Both the position numbers and the translations under genes were made by a program. Below, in pieces: positions 41,001-47,926 of a DNA stretch of 64,000 nt (positions are counted from its first letter, which is position 1; every line of letters starts with the position of its first letter). A model generated the notes under the pieces. The model made no database searches, was not told the origin of the DNA, and saw only the letters and a list, made by a program, of their open reading frames with translations. The DNA lies in NCBI RefSeq assembly GCF_031877795.1, contig NC_133938.1, positions 14,230,920 to 14,294,919 of the forward strand. The letters run 5' to 3'. This stretch comes from Strix aluco. Lineage: Eukaryota > Chordata > Aves > Strigiformes > Strigidae.

Positions 41001-44000
41001 AGTGATGTGCATGTTTCAGATTTACAACTAACAGTGAAGGTTGTTTTTATGAACTGTTTGGGATTTTATGTAATTAAATACTGGCAAACAATAGGCTGTG
41101 GAAGTAAAGGATTTATTTCAGTTATGGAGTTTGACCAGATTACTGAGATGCTGAGTTAGTTGCTGAATTAAAGGCATATGTACAATACCTTGCTTCTACT
41201 ATAGCATTTCCTCCTGTTATCTCATTGAAGGGTGCAAACTGGTGGATTTCCTCAACATCAGCTTGTGTAATTACAGCTTCATTACGTGTATATTTAATTT
41301 TATAATTGTAAGTAGCAGTTGTCCGGGAATTCTTGTTTCTCTTTATAATATAAAAAAGCAAAGAAACAAAGAAAATAGAAAGTCATTGAACTTCTAAAGT
41401 CTGTGACTAGAAGCTATTACATCACCCACTTCAACCCACTTATTTTCCAGGGCCTTTTTTGTTCACTGGCCACATGAGCGGTTTATGTGAATTCTGTGTA
41501 CACACTTCCATGGGAGAAGTCAGGCACACTGCCTGGCTCCATTACTTTTACTGCTAAGAAGTGTTAGCCGGTTTTTCCCTTTCCCAAATATAAGTAATTG
41601 GTTATTCCCTTGAGAAGGAGACATGTTTTCTGAGCAGAGCAGCAGTATAAGCCACATGATTTCTTATTTCAAAGACGGGATTATAATAAGATGCATCAGT
41701 ACCTATCTTGAATAGCAGAAACTGGACATCATGACTATGTTTTTTACTCAACAGAGTAGGTGAATTAACTCATGCTGACAATTAATGGTTTCCAAGCCAG
41801 CTAGTTTGAGCTAGCTGAAGTGTGCTTGCAGTACATGACAGTCTGCAGCACAGACCTCTGCTACTCTGTGGATCTGATTTTCATACAGAAGGAAAATGTT
41901 GATAACTAGATACAGCAGATCTGACTCTTCTCTCATTCTAAGTGTTACAAAGCAAGAGATAGCATGGATGCCAAATGGCTTTCTGTATAAGAATATAAAA
42001 TACATATACATAATACCCCTCTACCTGCTGGCAGGTCTGGCATGGATGAGTGTATGCTGAACCTGTGACCATTTGAACTTTCTCTTCACAACTGTTCAGG
42101 TCCTTGGATTTGGTCACATAGGCTAGGCTTGCTTTCTTGTTTTCCTGAATTGCATACGTTGTGTTACAAATACCTCCAATCCCAGCCTGGCAAAAATGAG
42201 AACATTATCAGAGAAGTTCACTCTTATGCAAATCTTCATCAGTTCCCCAATAGACTTTCCTGTTTAATTATGTATTTTCAAAATTTCTGATAGAAATGAA
42301 TGGGTTTTTATTCATGGTACTCTCCAGAAGCAAAAATCGGGATGATCATTACTTTCACCTCTTTTTTACATGTACAGGTTTCCAGTAAGCCAAATCAGAG
42401 TTTCACTGAAAGAACTAAAATTCTCGAGTTTCACTGAGACAAGATTTGGAGTCTCAGAAAAGGTGAGTAACAATTTCCAGTTAGAGCTGCCGATTATGGA
42501 ATAGGATTTGAGGAATATTAATAAAAAGTGCCAAAATAATTTGATCAGTCAAAATAAAATCTCAACAGCAAAGTATTTTAAGGTTGGAGATGACATTCTG
42601 CCCTTAAAATTTGCTTTTATAGACAGCTTATAAATGCCTATGGAACAGGCCTTGCAATATCAGATGATCTGTCACAATATGAAGAGCAATAATTAAAAAG
42701 AATTTCAGGATAGCAGAGTTGGTTTTCTTGAGTTTGCAGTTTTAGCTCAGATCTTCAATAATATTTCAAGCATATATATTTATAAGAGCTCTTAAATTTC
42801 CTCAGTCAGTGAGGAGATTTTGGAGAGGAAAATATTTGATTGCATTTTAGGAGGAAGGGTTATTTTCATGATTTTTTTATTGTTATTGATAGCATAGTCA
42901 TTCCAGAGAGCAGCTCTGGGCTATGTCAGAACAGTGAAATGGTCATGTGGTGGTTAGGAGGCAAGACATACTCACTTCATCTTCATCTTAACAGTATTCC
43001 TGAAGACACTGTGTCTTCGGTAAGGGCTAGAAATAAAAACTGCCCAAGCTTTCTGAAAGACCTGTACACTGCAAATATGGGTGTGGGGCTCCTCTGCAGA
43101 CTGCAGGGTGTGGTAGAGACATCTAGACTTTAAATGGGAAAGTCCAGCCCACCAGGCTCAGTGGGATGAAGTAGCCTCCTGCCTAGCTGTACTTTCTAGC
43201 TGCGTGCAGGTCACAGCTAGCTTGGATACCCTTACTCTGCACCCTGCAGGATGTGATGTAGACTTTCCCAGGTTAGTCCTTTAAACCTCTCTGTAGCTCA
43301 AATTTTAGGACTAGTAACGCTTAACTTCCTTTACAGAGTGACTCGAGATTGCCAGGCAAAGGTGCCAACGCTCATTAATCAGTTGCTATCTGAGAAAAGC
43401 AAAGAAAACTTGGAAATGATTCGAAGAGGTGAAGTCACATATACTGCTCAGCAGTGAGAGCAGGACATATTGCTAAACTGAATTAGAAAGAATGAAGATG
43501 TAAAACTAGATATGAGAAAATAGCACTGCAGAATATGCGACACCACCACCCAGGTTTTTATGTGCAACAAGCAGCATGAAAATATTAAATCATGTAGTTC
43601 CTTTTCCAGAAACAACTCTACTTACATAAAAATAAACTTTTTAAAAATTCAGGTTACTCCAGTCTGCATTTTCAATAAAAATAACATGAAAGTATAATAA
43701 TTTCAAGGTTTTTGCTGATCTCTGAATTGAATGTAGTCTAATCAATGTAAATATGGTTTCACAAAAACGAAACACATTGTAATTTCTGTGGTGAATAGTA
43801 ATATCAGATGATTTACCTTGACTAAGATATTAAAACCTGAAAAACAGTGGAAATTCCAACAGAGCATCACTGCAACTGTCAAAGCTATTACAGTAATGTC
43901 ATGGCATATATACTGTTTTCCTCCTAAAAGAGGAGCTAGAAGAGATTAAAGTGTATATGATTGGTAAAAAAGTCAAATTACTGTTATTTTAGCTTTAATC

Positions 44001-47000
44001 TTGTGCTGTATGTTTAAGCTTGTTTTAATACAGTATTCAAATTTTATGTAGGCTTCAGCTTTCACAGGAGTTTAGTTTCTCTTGAATCACAAGCCAGATT
44101 TTTTAAGGGTCTAATACTGCAAATGTGTTTTCTGAAATACTTTGATCAACTAGATTAAAAATCTGCTATTCTGTTGTCCTGTTTAGCTGCAGCTCCATCA
44201 AATGTCCCATAAGAACAACTTAATCATGATTTCCCAAGCTTAGGGGTTTCTTGATAGGGAAGTTTATGTCAAAGATGAATTAAAAAAATGCAGTAGAAGT
44301 ATCTGAAGAGAAGGTTTATTTATTTACAAAGCAACCACAATAGCCAAAACAAAAGCTCACCTCCTGTAAGCTGTATGAATGCTGCATCTTCTTTATACTT
44401 AGCTCCAGCACATTCAGAATCCCTCTGTAGATGTTCAGGCCATCATCTGAGACAGAATCAGGAGCCATAAGGTTTCCAACATGGCCACTGCTATATTCAA
44501 ACTTGATAGGATTACTAAGTTGCCCAGTTAGTACCTGGGTCAGTTTCAGTGATCGAGAGAATGAGCTTGTAGGCCAGACACCATTGTACTCTGCTGCTTC
44601 AATTGAGTGAATCTAGAACAAAGGGGGAATATAATTCCTCTTTAATTTTTTCAGTTAACTTTTTTCAATGCACATAAGCAACTAGAGCTTTACTCACGTC
44701 ACACTTAAATAAGACAAACCCTCTTCAAACGGAAATCTTAAAAGTTGTCATTTAACATAGATAGTATCAATATGCATATTGTCACATATAAAAGGAAAGA
44801 GTAATGCAAATGACTGCGATATTTCCACAGTCACTGCACTCTGTTCTGTTTCATAGATAACCCATATTGCCAAAGGTTGACTTGTATGAAGAAATGAGCT
44901 AGAGAAGAGCTGCATGAAGCAGGTTGCTCCCCAAAAGTAGCAGGGAAGATCTGCAGGAAATTGCAGGAGAAAGTTAATGTTGCATAAAGTATCATTAACT
45001 CCTGTTGTGAACTCCGTCGTCTCCTTCGTTGGGGTCACAGAGCACAGACAGCAGTCAGAAACTAATAAAAACATGGCTGCTGGGCCAGTCAGATAGTCAT
45101 AATTAGTTTGAGCAGTGGAGAGCGGATTACAAAAATTGTCCTTCTCTACATGTTTTGCTGCGGACCCTAAGGCTCAGGCACTGGCCTCAACCCTGCTCTG
45201 CACTTCACACTCCAGCCTCAACGTGGGGCTCATCCAGGCAAGCAGAAAGTTGTGCTAAACTTGTGCATAACTCAAATGATTTCTACTCTATGGGAATGGG
45301 GCATGTTTAGCTTAGTTTCTCAGAGGACTCTTCCCTTCAATATATTTTGACAATTTAGAGAGACTTTTCTCTGACACCTCAGGCTGGAGATGTGATGCAA
45401 GACGCGGATTAATTTCTCAAAAAGCCACACAAACTAAATCCTCATACAGCAAATCACTGGAGACTGCACTTTCATATTTATTTTTGTTATTGTTGGTGGA
45501 GATCACTGCCAACCCCAGTAACTGAAGCTTACAGAGGAGACTGTTACGCAGAAAATCCCTCATGCTGCCTCTTGGACATGCTTCTGGCATATTGCATACG
45601 GTCAGGTTTGGGACTGTTCTGCAGGGTCAGGGTAAGGTAGTTTTCCCCAGCCCTTGGAGCCCAGTCAGGACTTATGCTGTCTGCTAGGTTTTCAACACAG
45701 CTGGCAATTCTTACAATGAAAAAATTGTCAGCTGGGAACTGCCCAGGGAACACAGCTTTTTGCTTGGGCTGAACGTGAACTAGTAGGCTACAGATGAAAG
45801 ATTAATTCCCTGAACCATCCCTCCAAACTGTCTAATTTAAATATAACAGCAGCAAAATAAACTTTTCCCAGAGCAGAAGGGAATAAATGTATTGTTACCT
45901 TTAGCTTAGAACTTGCCCCAAAATCTCTTGATTTTTTTCTTTTCTCTTCTTTTTCTTGCCTGCAATGATTTCTGTATTTATTTTTGAAACAGAAACTTTT
46001 TCCTAAAGGCACTAGGGCAGTTGAAATGGTGTTGGAAGGTTTTAGGGAACAGGAGTCACATTTGGTGAAGACTTACCCTGGGACATCAAGAGTTTTGGCA
46101 TGTTTTGGCAGGAATGGCGGAGGATGTGGGGTGAGGACAAGACTGCTTCTGCCTCCTTTCTGCCAGGGAAGCCTTCTTCCCACCAGTGCCGATATGTTTC
46201 TCTTATTTCCTTAGGTTTTTTTGCAAAAAAATCCAGCTATTTGCAAAGGTCATGGAAAAGCAATGTTTCCCATCTATATCTATTATAATTTGAACTTACA
46301 AAAATACCTAGTAACAGAAGGCTAATTCAGGCTGGAAGGCTACAGCATTTGCAAGCATTTATCAGACAGTCACCAGTCTTTTTAATCTGCAGTTTTCAAT
46401 TTGCCAAATAAAAGCTTTCAAAAAGATCATTTTTCTTTCACATATACAGAAGACTAAGTGGAGTTTGTGTAAAGCAATTGAGGGGTGCGTTTCAATACAT
46501 GCATTAGAAACACGTATAGGCTTCTGTTAAAGGCAAAAGTGTTTTTCACATAATCAAAACTCTTAGTAATTACTCAGCATGCAGTAAAAATATACAATTG
46601 AGGATGACAAAGAATGTCATTTGGGACCCTGCAGAAAAAGAAGCCACCAGATGACAATTATGCTAAATATTGAATCACATCCAGCTACTGTAGCATGTTT
46701 TATTGCCTTTCGTTTGCTGGTTATGAAATCAGTTGATTAAATAATCCTAGGTTGTACAGTTTGGAACAATTGGATTGATCCAGTAATAAATTATTGTGCA
46801 TTTCAAATTACATTCCATTGTCTCCCTGACCACAAAGCAGAAGAAATCGTTCAGGCCCAAGGTTGGCTTGAGCTGAGAATTACCTGGCAAAGTGCAAATA
46901 GAATTTAGGGCACTGCATAAAAAATAATAGTGTTAGTTACATTCTCCCCGAGTAAGCACAACACATGATGAAACTTGATTACTTCCCAAAAGCTTAAAAA

Positions 47001-47800
47001 AGAAGTCAAGTATGAAGAGAATTTTATGTTTCAAATTGAATACATTATCTTACCCTAATAAGACAAAGTTTGGGCCCAATACCACTAATTTCCACTTTAC
47101 TTTTTATTCTTATTCCAGCTCGTGCAAGTCCTTTCTCTGGAAGTCCACTGAGAAGCACACTTTCATAATTAAATGTATAAACCTTGTTTTCACTGAAATC
47201 GGGTTCTGCAAAGAAATGGTTCCCATAAAACATTATAGAGACTCTACAGAACATATTAAAGTACCTGTATGAGAATGTATGGAACAAAAAAGATGAATTT
47301 GCTCATTTTGTATTGCACCTGAACAAAATTAGCTGTTGTAAAATTATATTAAACATTGATATACTTTTCAGATTCTATTTTGAATTTCACTCATTATAAT
47401 TATATTAGGTGATAGGAAAATTACTTACGGTAATTAAGATGCTGGCTCCCTGAAAGAGAAGGAGAAAAAAAAAAGGGTAATGAAATGACAAAGAAAAAAA
47501 TCCACCCCAAAATGTTAATGTATTTTAGTATGAAAGGCTATATCTCATCTTGTACATATGGCATAACTCTTTCTAATTAACTTTACTTCTAGTTCAGCAC
47601 ATAGCCAAAAGCCTTTTTTCCCTAAACAACAAAAAAAGTCAGAAAATAATTTTTTCTATAAAATGCTAAAGTTCATGTTTTTAAGTGAACTATATTTACA
47701 TTCTGAAACCTTTTCCTGAATCTATTATTTTAAATTCATCAAAGCAGTTAAGTTACTTACCCACAAGGGTTAAAACCAGGGGTAATATCAAACCCCTCAT
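4908..47800 (-). CDS. VTG1: Vitellogenin (VTG1-like), complete gene, 34 coding exons
   Basis: Egg-yolk precursor of the large lipid transfer protein family. In birds it is made by liver under oestrogen, secreted, bound by the oocyte vitellogenin/VLDL receptor and cut into lipovitellins, phosvitin and YGP40. Seen: 34 exons on the minus strand, all introns GT-AG, all phases matching, total 5,682 nt (1,893 residues plus TAA). Order: signal peptide 1 to about 15, lipovitellin-1 to about 1085, phosvitin 1086-1412, lipovitellin-2 from 1413, von Willebrand D / YGP40-like C-terminus from about 1620 with CGVCG at 1759-1763. The start is fixed by the typical MRGLILPLVLTLVG leader 15 nt below a TATA-box start region. 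VTG1 is favoured over VTG2 by wording such as LLSGLPEKGLARAG, by length, and because VTG2 and VTG3 are neighbours in birds whereas no second copy is seen here; this is recalled, not aligned. The 43 kb span is about twice what I recall for chicken VTG2. Family call very sure, paralogue call moderate. Confidence 0.95.
5027..7983. other. Intron 33 of the vitellogenin gene
   Basis: 3.0 kb, bounded by donor GTATGA at its upper end and acceptor TGACAG at its lower end. Contains the 57-bp hairpin at 5130-5186 and a related-looking GTCCATTGGCTTCAGTGA stretch near 7172. Nothing else recognised. Confidence 0.7.
5130..5186. repeat. 57-bp element with perfect 10-bp inverted arms
   Basis: AAAATCCTGC at 5130-5139 is the exact reverse complement of GCAGGATTTT at 5177-5186, with a GACTCATTGACTT stretch inside. 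It resembles a miniature inverted-repeat transposon or other ancient palindromic amniote repeat. No target duplication seen. Confidence 0.5.
7984..8145 (-). CDS. VTG1: VTG exon 33: C-terminal Cys-rich region (residues 1801-1855)
   Basis: Encodes GCKLQRSYVKLNRNPTIDGE, CYSVDPVLKCMKDCTPIEKA and VKVGFHCFPK. CKLxRSxVKL, CYSxxPVxxC and VGFHCxP are diagnostic. 162 nt, phase 1 at both ends. Confidence 0.96.
9001..9050. repeat. 50-bp element with perfect 10-bp inverted arms
   Basis: GTCAAAATCA at 9001-9010 is the exact reverse complement of TGATTTTGAC at 9041-9050. The middle has TTTCAGTGGGAGCAAGATTA, similar in wording to stretches near 2170, 7172 and 8675. It lies in intron 32. Confidence 0.5.
9329..9488 (-). 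CDS. VTG1: VTG exon 32: CGVCG motif (residues 1748-1801)
   Basis: Encodes WLRGKTCGVCGNNDREKHNE, LLMPNHKLAHSCSAFVHSW and LEETCSG. CGVCG (1759-1763) replaces the CGICG I recall in chicken VTG2; this CxxC pair is the conserved type D motif. 160 nt, phase 0 to 1, donor GTGAGT. Confidence 0.97.
9590..9684 (-). CDS. VTG1: VTG exon 31: type D module (residues 1716-1747)
   Basis: Encodes DSVKIYRNGTTVIVEVPTHG and LKNVTFDGVILK. LxFDG and the xVxVP strand match the family. Sequons at N1723 and N1737. 95 nt, ends in phase 0. Confidence 0.94.
10249..10346 (-). CDS. VTG1: VTG exon 30: type D module (residues 1683-1716)
   Basis: Encodes VNITICPAANSSLLVACNEE and PVLSHNGVSEYAK. Sequons at N1684 and N1692. 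98 nt, phase 2 to 1, acceptor TGAAG preceded by a pyrimidine tract, donor GTAAGC. Confidence 0.9.
10770..10956 (-). CDS. VTG1: VTG exon 29: von Willebrand D / YGP40 region (residues 1621-1683)
   Basis: Encodes STCEVSEGDFKTFDHVSHTY, NKSCNLIVVQDCTEHPKFI and SFSREVHINTTS. The C.V..G.FKTFD..xY start and the VQDC motif define the type D module. N-glycosylation sequons at N1643 and N1679. 187 nt, phase 1 to 2. Confidence 0.96.
11672..11807 (-). CDS. VTG1: VTG exon 28: end of lipovitellin-2 (residues 1576-1621)
   Basis: Encodes ITLYYQALRMPFTLPLGPSP and WNLFPEIASQIAQEDQ. YxxAxRxPxxLPxGP is conserved. 136 nt, phase 0 to 1, donor GTAAAT. Confidence 0.95.
13003..13141 (-). CDS. VTG1: VTG exon 27: lipovitellin-2 (residues 1529-1575)
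   Basis: Encodes FMQYVPGAALVLGFSEVHQR, NPSHEF and ATSPRTIDTVIKAPG. YxPGAAxxLGFSE and SPRTxDxVxKxP are family signatures. 139 nt, ends in phase 0, donor GTACGT. Confidence 0.96.
13657..13799 (-). CDS. VTG1: VTG exon 26: lipovitellin-2 (residues 1482-1529)
   Basis: Encodes ARLRWGKECQDYRIAAMATT, GQLARKPAVQLKVQWGDLPS and WIKKTST. WGxxCxDYxxxxxTGxxAxxPAxQxKxxW is highly conserved. 143 nt, ends in phase 2 at donor GTATGT. Confidence 0.96.
14855..15061 (-). CDS. VTG1: VTG exon 25: start of lipovitellin-2 (residues 1413-1481)
   Basis: Encodes RNFLGDVIPPGVTIVAQAVR, NQGYQATAYV and VQLAETNWKVCADAVILPL. KFLGD..., GYQ and WKxCADA are lipovitellin-2 hallmarks. 207 nt, phase 0 at both ends, acceptor after a T-rich tract (TTTTTCAG). 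Confidence 0.95.
15062..16111. other. Intron 24, between phosvitin and lipovitellin-2 exons
   Basis: 1.05 kb. I searched the minus strand for the Arg/Tyr/Ser-rich linker exon recalled between phosvitin and lipovitellin-2 in chicken VTG2. Each candidate acceptor/donor pair gave a stop or the wrong phase. No exon can be supported here. Confidence 0.55.
16112..16345 (-). CDS. VTG1: VTG exon 24: His/Ser-rich end of phosvitin (residues 1335-1412)
   Basis: Encodes HPDHKISSSSSSSSELGSS, then Ser/Arg/His clusters such as SSHHHGENAGHN and SSHHSHGSSLTHE. The SHHSH pattern matches the recalled chicken phosvitin tail. Here serine is coded by TCN as well as AGY. An internal in-frame donor GTAAGC would end the exon at 16166 instead (60 codons); I kept the longer form because the extra 18 residues still look like phosvitin. 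Confidence 0.85.
17341..18087 (-). CDS. VTG1: VTG exon 23: main phosvitin exon (residues 1086-1334)
   Basis: One uninterrupted 249-codon frame. Phosvitin is the phosphoserine-rich yolk protein that binds calcium and iron. Residues coded by 17611-17895 are 75 Ser in 95, broken mainly by Lys and Gly, every one AGC or AGT; the longest run is ten Ser. On either side are shorter Ser/Thr/Lys/Arg segments and a small FYPFGD island. Acceptor GACTAG, donor GTAAAA. Both exon ends are in phase 0. The repeat also opens long meaningless Leu, Thr and Ala frames in other readings. The count comes from this sequence; phosphorylation is family knowledge. Confidence 0.94.
17611..17895 (-). repeat. Phosvitin AGC/AGT trinucleotide repeat
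   Basis: 95 codons, 75 of them AGC or AGT (Ser). The rest are AAA/AAG (Lys), GGC/GGT (Gly) and single Asp, Asn, Ile and Thr codons. Serine blocks alternate with K or KSK breaks, suggesting growth by unequal crossing-over or slippage of a Ser-block-plus-Lys unit. Likely polymorphic in length. Confidence 0.9.
18755..18921 (-). CDS. VTG1: VTG exon 22: end of lipovitellin-1 (residues 1030-1085)
   Basis: Encodes VYTEALEKIQVTIQAGDQAP, VTFEDPEAQVSS and KRVKKILDDTDDQ. EKIQxxIQAG is conserved. The basic RRKAVKRVKK stretch precedes phosvitin. 167 nt, ends in phase 0. Confidence 0.94.
19262..19400 (+). repeat. Ancient tRNA-derived SINE relic
   Basis: CCCAATAGTTAGGCCATTAG followed by CTTAGGAGACCTAGATTCAG has the layout of the tRNA-like head of MIR-type SINEs (B-box-like GGTTCAA region). 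Lies in intron 20. Strongly diverged. Confidence 0.45.
19802..20018 (-). CDS. VTG1: VTG exon 21 (residues 958-1030)
   Basis: Encodes RQSADVSSGNSFYFGHSSSR, EPFVQSLCFNASTFGVQVC and YYLVGEHALRMSFKP. The two Cys and LxGEHxxxxxxxP match the family segment before phosvitin. 217 nt, phase 0 to 1. Confidence 0.94.
21608..21749 (-). CDS. VTG1: VTG exon 20: end of lipovitellin sheet, acidic linker (residues 910-957)
   Basis: Begins RSKTLAVTRNIGDLTAGKTT, the conserved FAVxRNIxDL block, then TPVLLPEAVPDIMKM and an acidic serine tail DSDSASDETDNR. 142 nt, ends in phase 0, donor GTGAAT. A 5 kb intron separates it from exon 19. Confidence 0.94.
21750..26760. other. Intron 19, 5.0 kb, the longest intron
   Basis: Contains a MIR-like relic near 25320-25510 and a possible unused exon-like segment at 26451-26545. 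The remainder shows no recognisable exon or repeat. Confidence 0.6.
25320..25510 (+). repeat. MIR-like SINE relic
   Basis: CAGGGCTTGGGCTGGAACTC, GGATTCCTCTGCTG and GCAATGCATTTAACCCTTT follow the order of a MIR: tRNA-like head, core, then the element's TTAACC(T) region. Diverged. Confidence 0.5.
26761..26946 (-). CDS. VTG1: VTG exon 19 (residues 848-910)
   Basis: Encodes MAKEMTFVMGINTHMVQAGL, VNVVATVHMKEKNIKVEIPP and CKDETNIITV plus AG of Arg910. Two overlapping donors lie 5 nt apart; the lower one (exon end 26761) keeps frame with exon 20 to give VRSKTLAVTRN, so I chose it. 186 nt. Confidence 0.95.
27057..27150 (-). CDS. VTG1: VTG exon 18 (residues 817-848)
   Basis: Encodes VQAQITPSPKSDFRLPELL and NANIRLRSKMSL. 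94 nt, phase 1 to 2, acceptor TAATAG after a pyrimidine tract, donor GTAAAT. Confidence 0.92.
27239..27428 (-). CDS. VTG1: VTG exon 17 (residues 754-817)
   Basis: Encodes AWYGPDEKIPSIRRLISSLQ, GKQWTKALLSSEIRRIVPTC and GFPTETSFYYSSVTKVAGN. The R.VPTC.G.P.E.S.Y stretch is diagnostic. 190 nt, phase 0 to 1; the open frame runs past the donor GTAACG, which is intron. Confidence 0.96.
27688..27807 (-). CDS. VTG1: VTG exon 16 (residues 714-753)
   Basis: Encodes LSDWKAFSSDKPFASGYLKM and FGQELFFGGLDKNAIQNALQ. W..LPxxxPLxSxYLKxxGQE is the family pattern. 120 nt, phase 0 at both ends. Confidence 0.95.
27894..27995 (-). CDS. VTG1: VTG exon 15 (residues 680-713)
   Basis: Encodes VGIVVEGLQEMFAKRYSPD and DYDFKEILKT. 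The VGIxVEGL core is conserved. 102 nt, phase 0 at both ends, donor GTAAAT. Confidence 0.94.
28082..28206 (-). CDS. VTG1: VTG exon 14: lipid-binding sheet (residues 638-679)
   Basis: Encodes EFLMSGLAAKYLVLNNAG and SFIPTMAMSQL, corresponding to the family G(A)TGEIFVVNSP..FPSAIISKL stretch. 125 nt, ends in phase 0, donor GTAATT. Confidence 0.93.
28207..32327. other. Intron 13, 4.1 kb
   Basis: AT-rich intron bounded by donor GTAAGA (upper end) and acceptor CTTCAG (lower end). The 145-codon plus-strand open frame at 28828-29265 shows no family resemblance. No named repeat seen. Confidence 0.55.
32328..32425 (-). CDS. VTG1: VTG exon 13: end of the helical domain (residues 605-638)
   Basis: Encodes MASACRMAIRVLSPKFDKSG and FSKVFRFSMFK. 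SPKxD..GYxxSKV matches the start of the lipid-binding sheet. 98 nt, phase 2 to 1. Confidence 0.94.
32511..32728 (-). CDS. VTG1: VTG exon 12: helical domain (residues 533-605)
   Basis: Encodes VQAITLEIFLNRKINPRIRM, LAAVVLLETKPGLPIVMTLA and EPSMQVASFIYSYLRALG. MQVASFxYS is a strong family signature. 218 nt, donor GTAAGG. Confidence 0.97.
32855..33150 (-). mobile_element. Old CR1-type LINE 3' end fragment
   Basis: TCATAGACTGAGGGCTGGAA, TGTAGTCTGACTTCCTACAC and TGCCTTATTTCTAATC appear in the order expected of the reverse complement of an archosaur CR1 3' region. Heavily diverged and truncated. Lies in intron 11. Confidence 0.55.
33151..34816. other. Rest of intron 11
   Basis: No exon recognised. 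Several short overlapping open frames at 33259-33628 on both strands have no splice borders that extend them and no resemblance to a family. Confidence 0.5.
34817..35035 (-). CDS. VTG1: VTG exon 11: helical domain (residues 460-532)
   Basis: Encodes LLHGFAGEALSKSNTEE, LALKALGNVGHPASIKHI, KKFLPGYAAGASDLPLKV and ALKNIGMKDPKM. ALKALGNxGHPASIK is a near-invariant vitellogenin stretch. 219 nt, phase 0 at both ends. Confidence 0.97.
35036..36598. other. Intron 10
   Basis: 1.56 kb between exons 10 and 11. The MIR-like relic at 36225-36410 is the only recognised content. Confidence 0.55.
36225..36410 (+). repeat. MIR-like SINE relic
   Basis: GCTACATGACTTTGGGCAAA, then a TCACTTAGTTTATTTATAA stretch and AGAGCAGTGCCA...GCAATAAAGCACTCAG, matching the order of a MIR 3' half (CTTGGGCAAGTCACTTAACC ... 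AGTGCCTGGCAC). Lies in intron 10. Confidence 0.6.
36599..36721 (-). CDS. VTG1: VTG exon 10: Cys-rich turn of the helical domain (residues 419-459)
   Basis: Encodes LIMKKHCPHSS, HLSYASLCHKQC and SDSCSECLQ. LSYASL aligns with the family LGYxSL and the following cysteines with the conserved C..C pairs, but this copy has six Cys in 41 residues, more than I expect. 123 nt, phase 0 at both ends. Confidence 0.88.
37786..37951 (-). CDS. VTG1: VTG exon 9: helical domain (residues 363-418)
   Basis: Begins RYILDIIPAVSSHRALRFL and ends TPTQDVMEEAM. Acceptor TTATAG, donor GTAGGA, 166 nt, ends in phase 0. Clear match to the family pattern of a split Arg, YILD and an aliphatic helix. Confidence 0.94.
38051..38208 (-). 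CDS. VTG1: VTG exon 8: helical domain (residues 311-363)
   Basis: Encodes IEESLQDLVETTSEQL, KILKILHLLRVANEENYESV and RPAYR. The HLLRVA/AxY pattern is the first amphipathic helix pair of the alpha-helical domain. 158 nt, phase 0 to 2. Confidence 0.94.
38308..38458 (-). CDS. VTG1: VTG exon 7: lipovitellin-1 (residues 260-310)
   Basis: Encodes QKLVLTDVQKHM, GSLQYQFSSELLQLPVHL and KNVESQ, leading from the barrel into the helical domain. 151 nt, ends in phase 0, donor GTAAAG. Confidence 0.95.
38459..41188. other. Intron 6, 2.7 kb
   Basis: Bounded by donor GTATTG after exon 6 and acceptor ATTCCAG before exon 7. Only scattered AT-rich sequence; no exon or repeat recognised. Confidence 0.6.
41189..41340 (-). 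CDS. VTG1: VTG exon 6: lipovitellin-1 (residues 210-260)
   Basis: Starts RNKNSRTTATYNYK and ends IHQFAPFNEITGGNAIVEA plus AG of the next Arg. FNEITG is a conserved vitellogenin signature. 152 nt, donor GTATTG. Confidence 0.95.
42025..42186 (-). CDS. VTG1: VTG exon 5: receptor-contact segment (residues 156-209)
   Basis: Encodes AGIGGICNTTYAIQE, then AYVTKSKDLNSC (residues 177-188) and HPCQTCQQ. The VTKSKDL stretch lines up with the fish HLTKTKDL motif reported as a vitellogenin-receptor contact; that role is known from fish and inferred here. Several Cys fit the conserved disulfides. 162 nt, phase 0 at both ends. Confidence 0.95.
42187..44360. other. Intron 4, 2.2 kb
   Basis: Runs between donor GTGAGC of exon 4 and acceptor TTGCCAG of exon 5. 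The open frame at 42840-43133 shows no family resemblance. A slightly GC-richer patch near 43080-43260 is unexplained. Confidence 0.6.
44361..44612 (-). CDS. VTG1: VTG exon 4: lipovitellin-1 barrel (residues 72-155)
   Basis: Contains EYNGVWP, SLKLTQVLTGQL, PIKFEYSSG and LNIYRGILNVLELSIKK, all family hallmarks of the N-terminal domain. 252 nt, phase 0 at both ends, acceptor TTCTAG, donor GTGAGC. Confidence 0.96.
44613..47053. other. Intron 3, 2.4 kb
   Basis: Runs between donor GTAAGA of exon 3 and acceptor TTCTAG of exon 4. A GC-richer patch at 45160-45260 and short open frames at 44748-45074 and 45544-45753 could not be tied to any exon or named repeat. Confidence 0.55.
47054..47205 (-). CDS. 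VTG1: VTG exon 3: start of lipovitellin-1 (residues 21-71)
   Basis: Encodes QPDFSENKVYTFNYES then LLSGLPEKGLARAG and KVEISGI, the first beta-strands of the N-terminal lipid-transfer barrel. Acceptor TTTGCAG, donor GTAAGA, 152 nt, ends in phase 0. LLSGLPE..LARAG is the strongest sign pointing to VTG1 rather than VTG2. Confidence 0.95.
47429..47449 (-). CDS. VTG1: VTG exon 2: 21-base microexon
   Basis: Acceptor TTTCAG and donor GTAAGTAA flank 21 bases encoding GSQHLNY (residues 14-20 with split codons at both ends). It spans the expected signal-peptidase region after residue 15. Chicken vitellogenin has a microexon of the same size here, as I recall. Confidence 0.9.
47761..47800 (-). CDS. VTG1: VTG exon 1: start codon and signal peptide
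   Basis: Forty coding bases giving MRGLILPLVLTLV plus the first base of Gly14, followed by donor GTAAG. This is a hydrophobic secretory leader almost identical to the recalled chicken vitellogenin leader. No other in-frame ATG lies between the TATA box and this one. Confidence 0.95.
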
Positions 47801-47836
47801 GATGGGGATAAAGTAAAGGTGAACATACCGGGTTCT

Positions 47837-47846
47837 CTTTTATAAA
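47837..47846 (-). promoter_or_regulatory. TATA box of the vitellogenin promoter
   Basis: On the minus strand CTTTATAAAAG lies 37-46 nt before the ATG, putting the transcription start near 47815 and leaving a 5' UTR of only about 15 nt, as in other vitellogenin genes. Confidence 0.85.
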
Positions 47847-47926
47847 GGCACATGTTATCACATGTTTCTTTGGGTATGTTAGTTTGACAAATAAGCGTAT
47901 TTTAGAATGCGTATTGATCAATCAAA

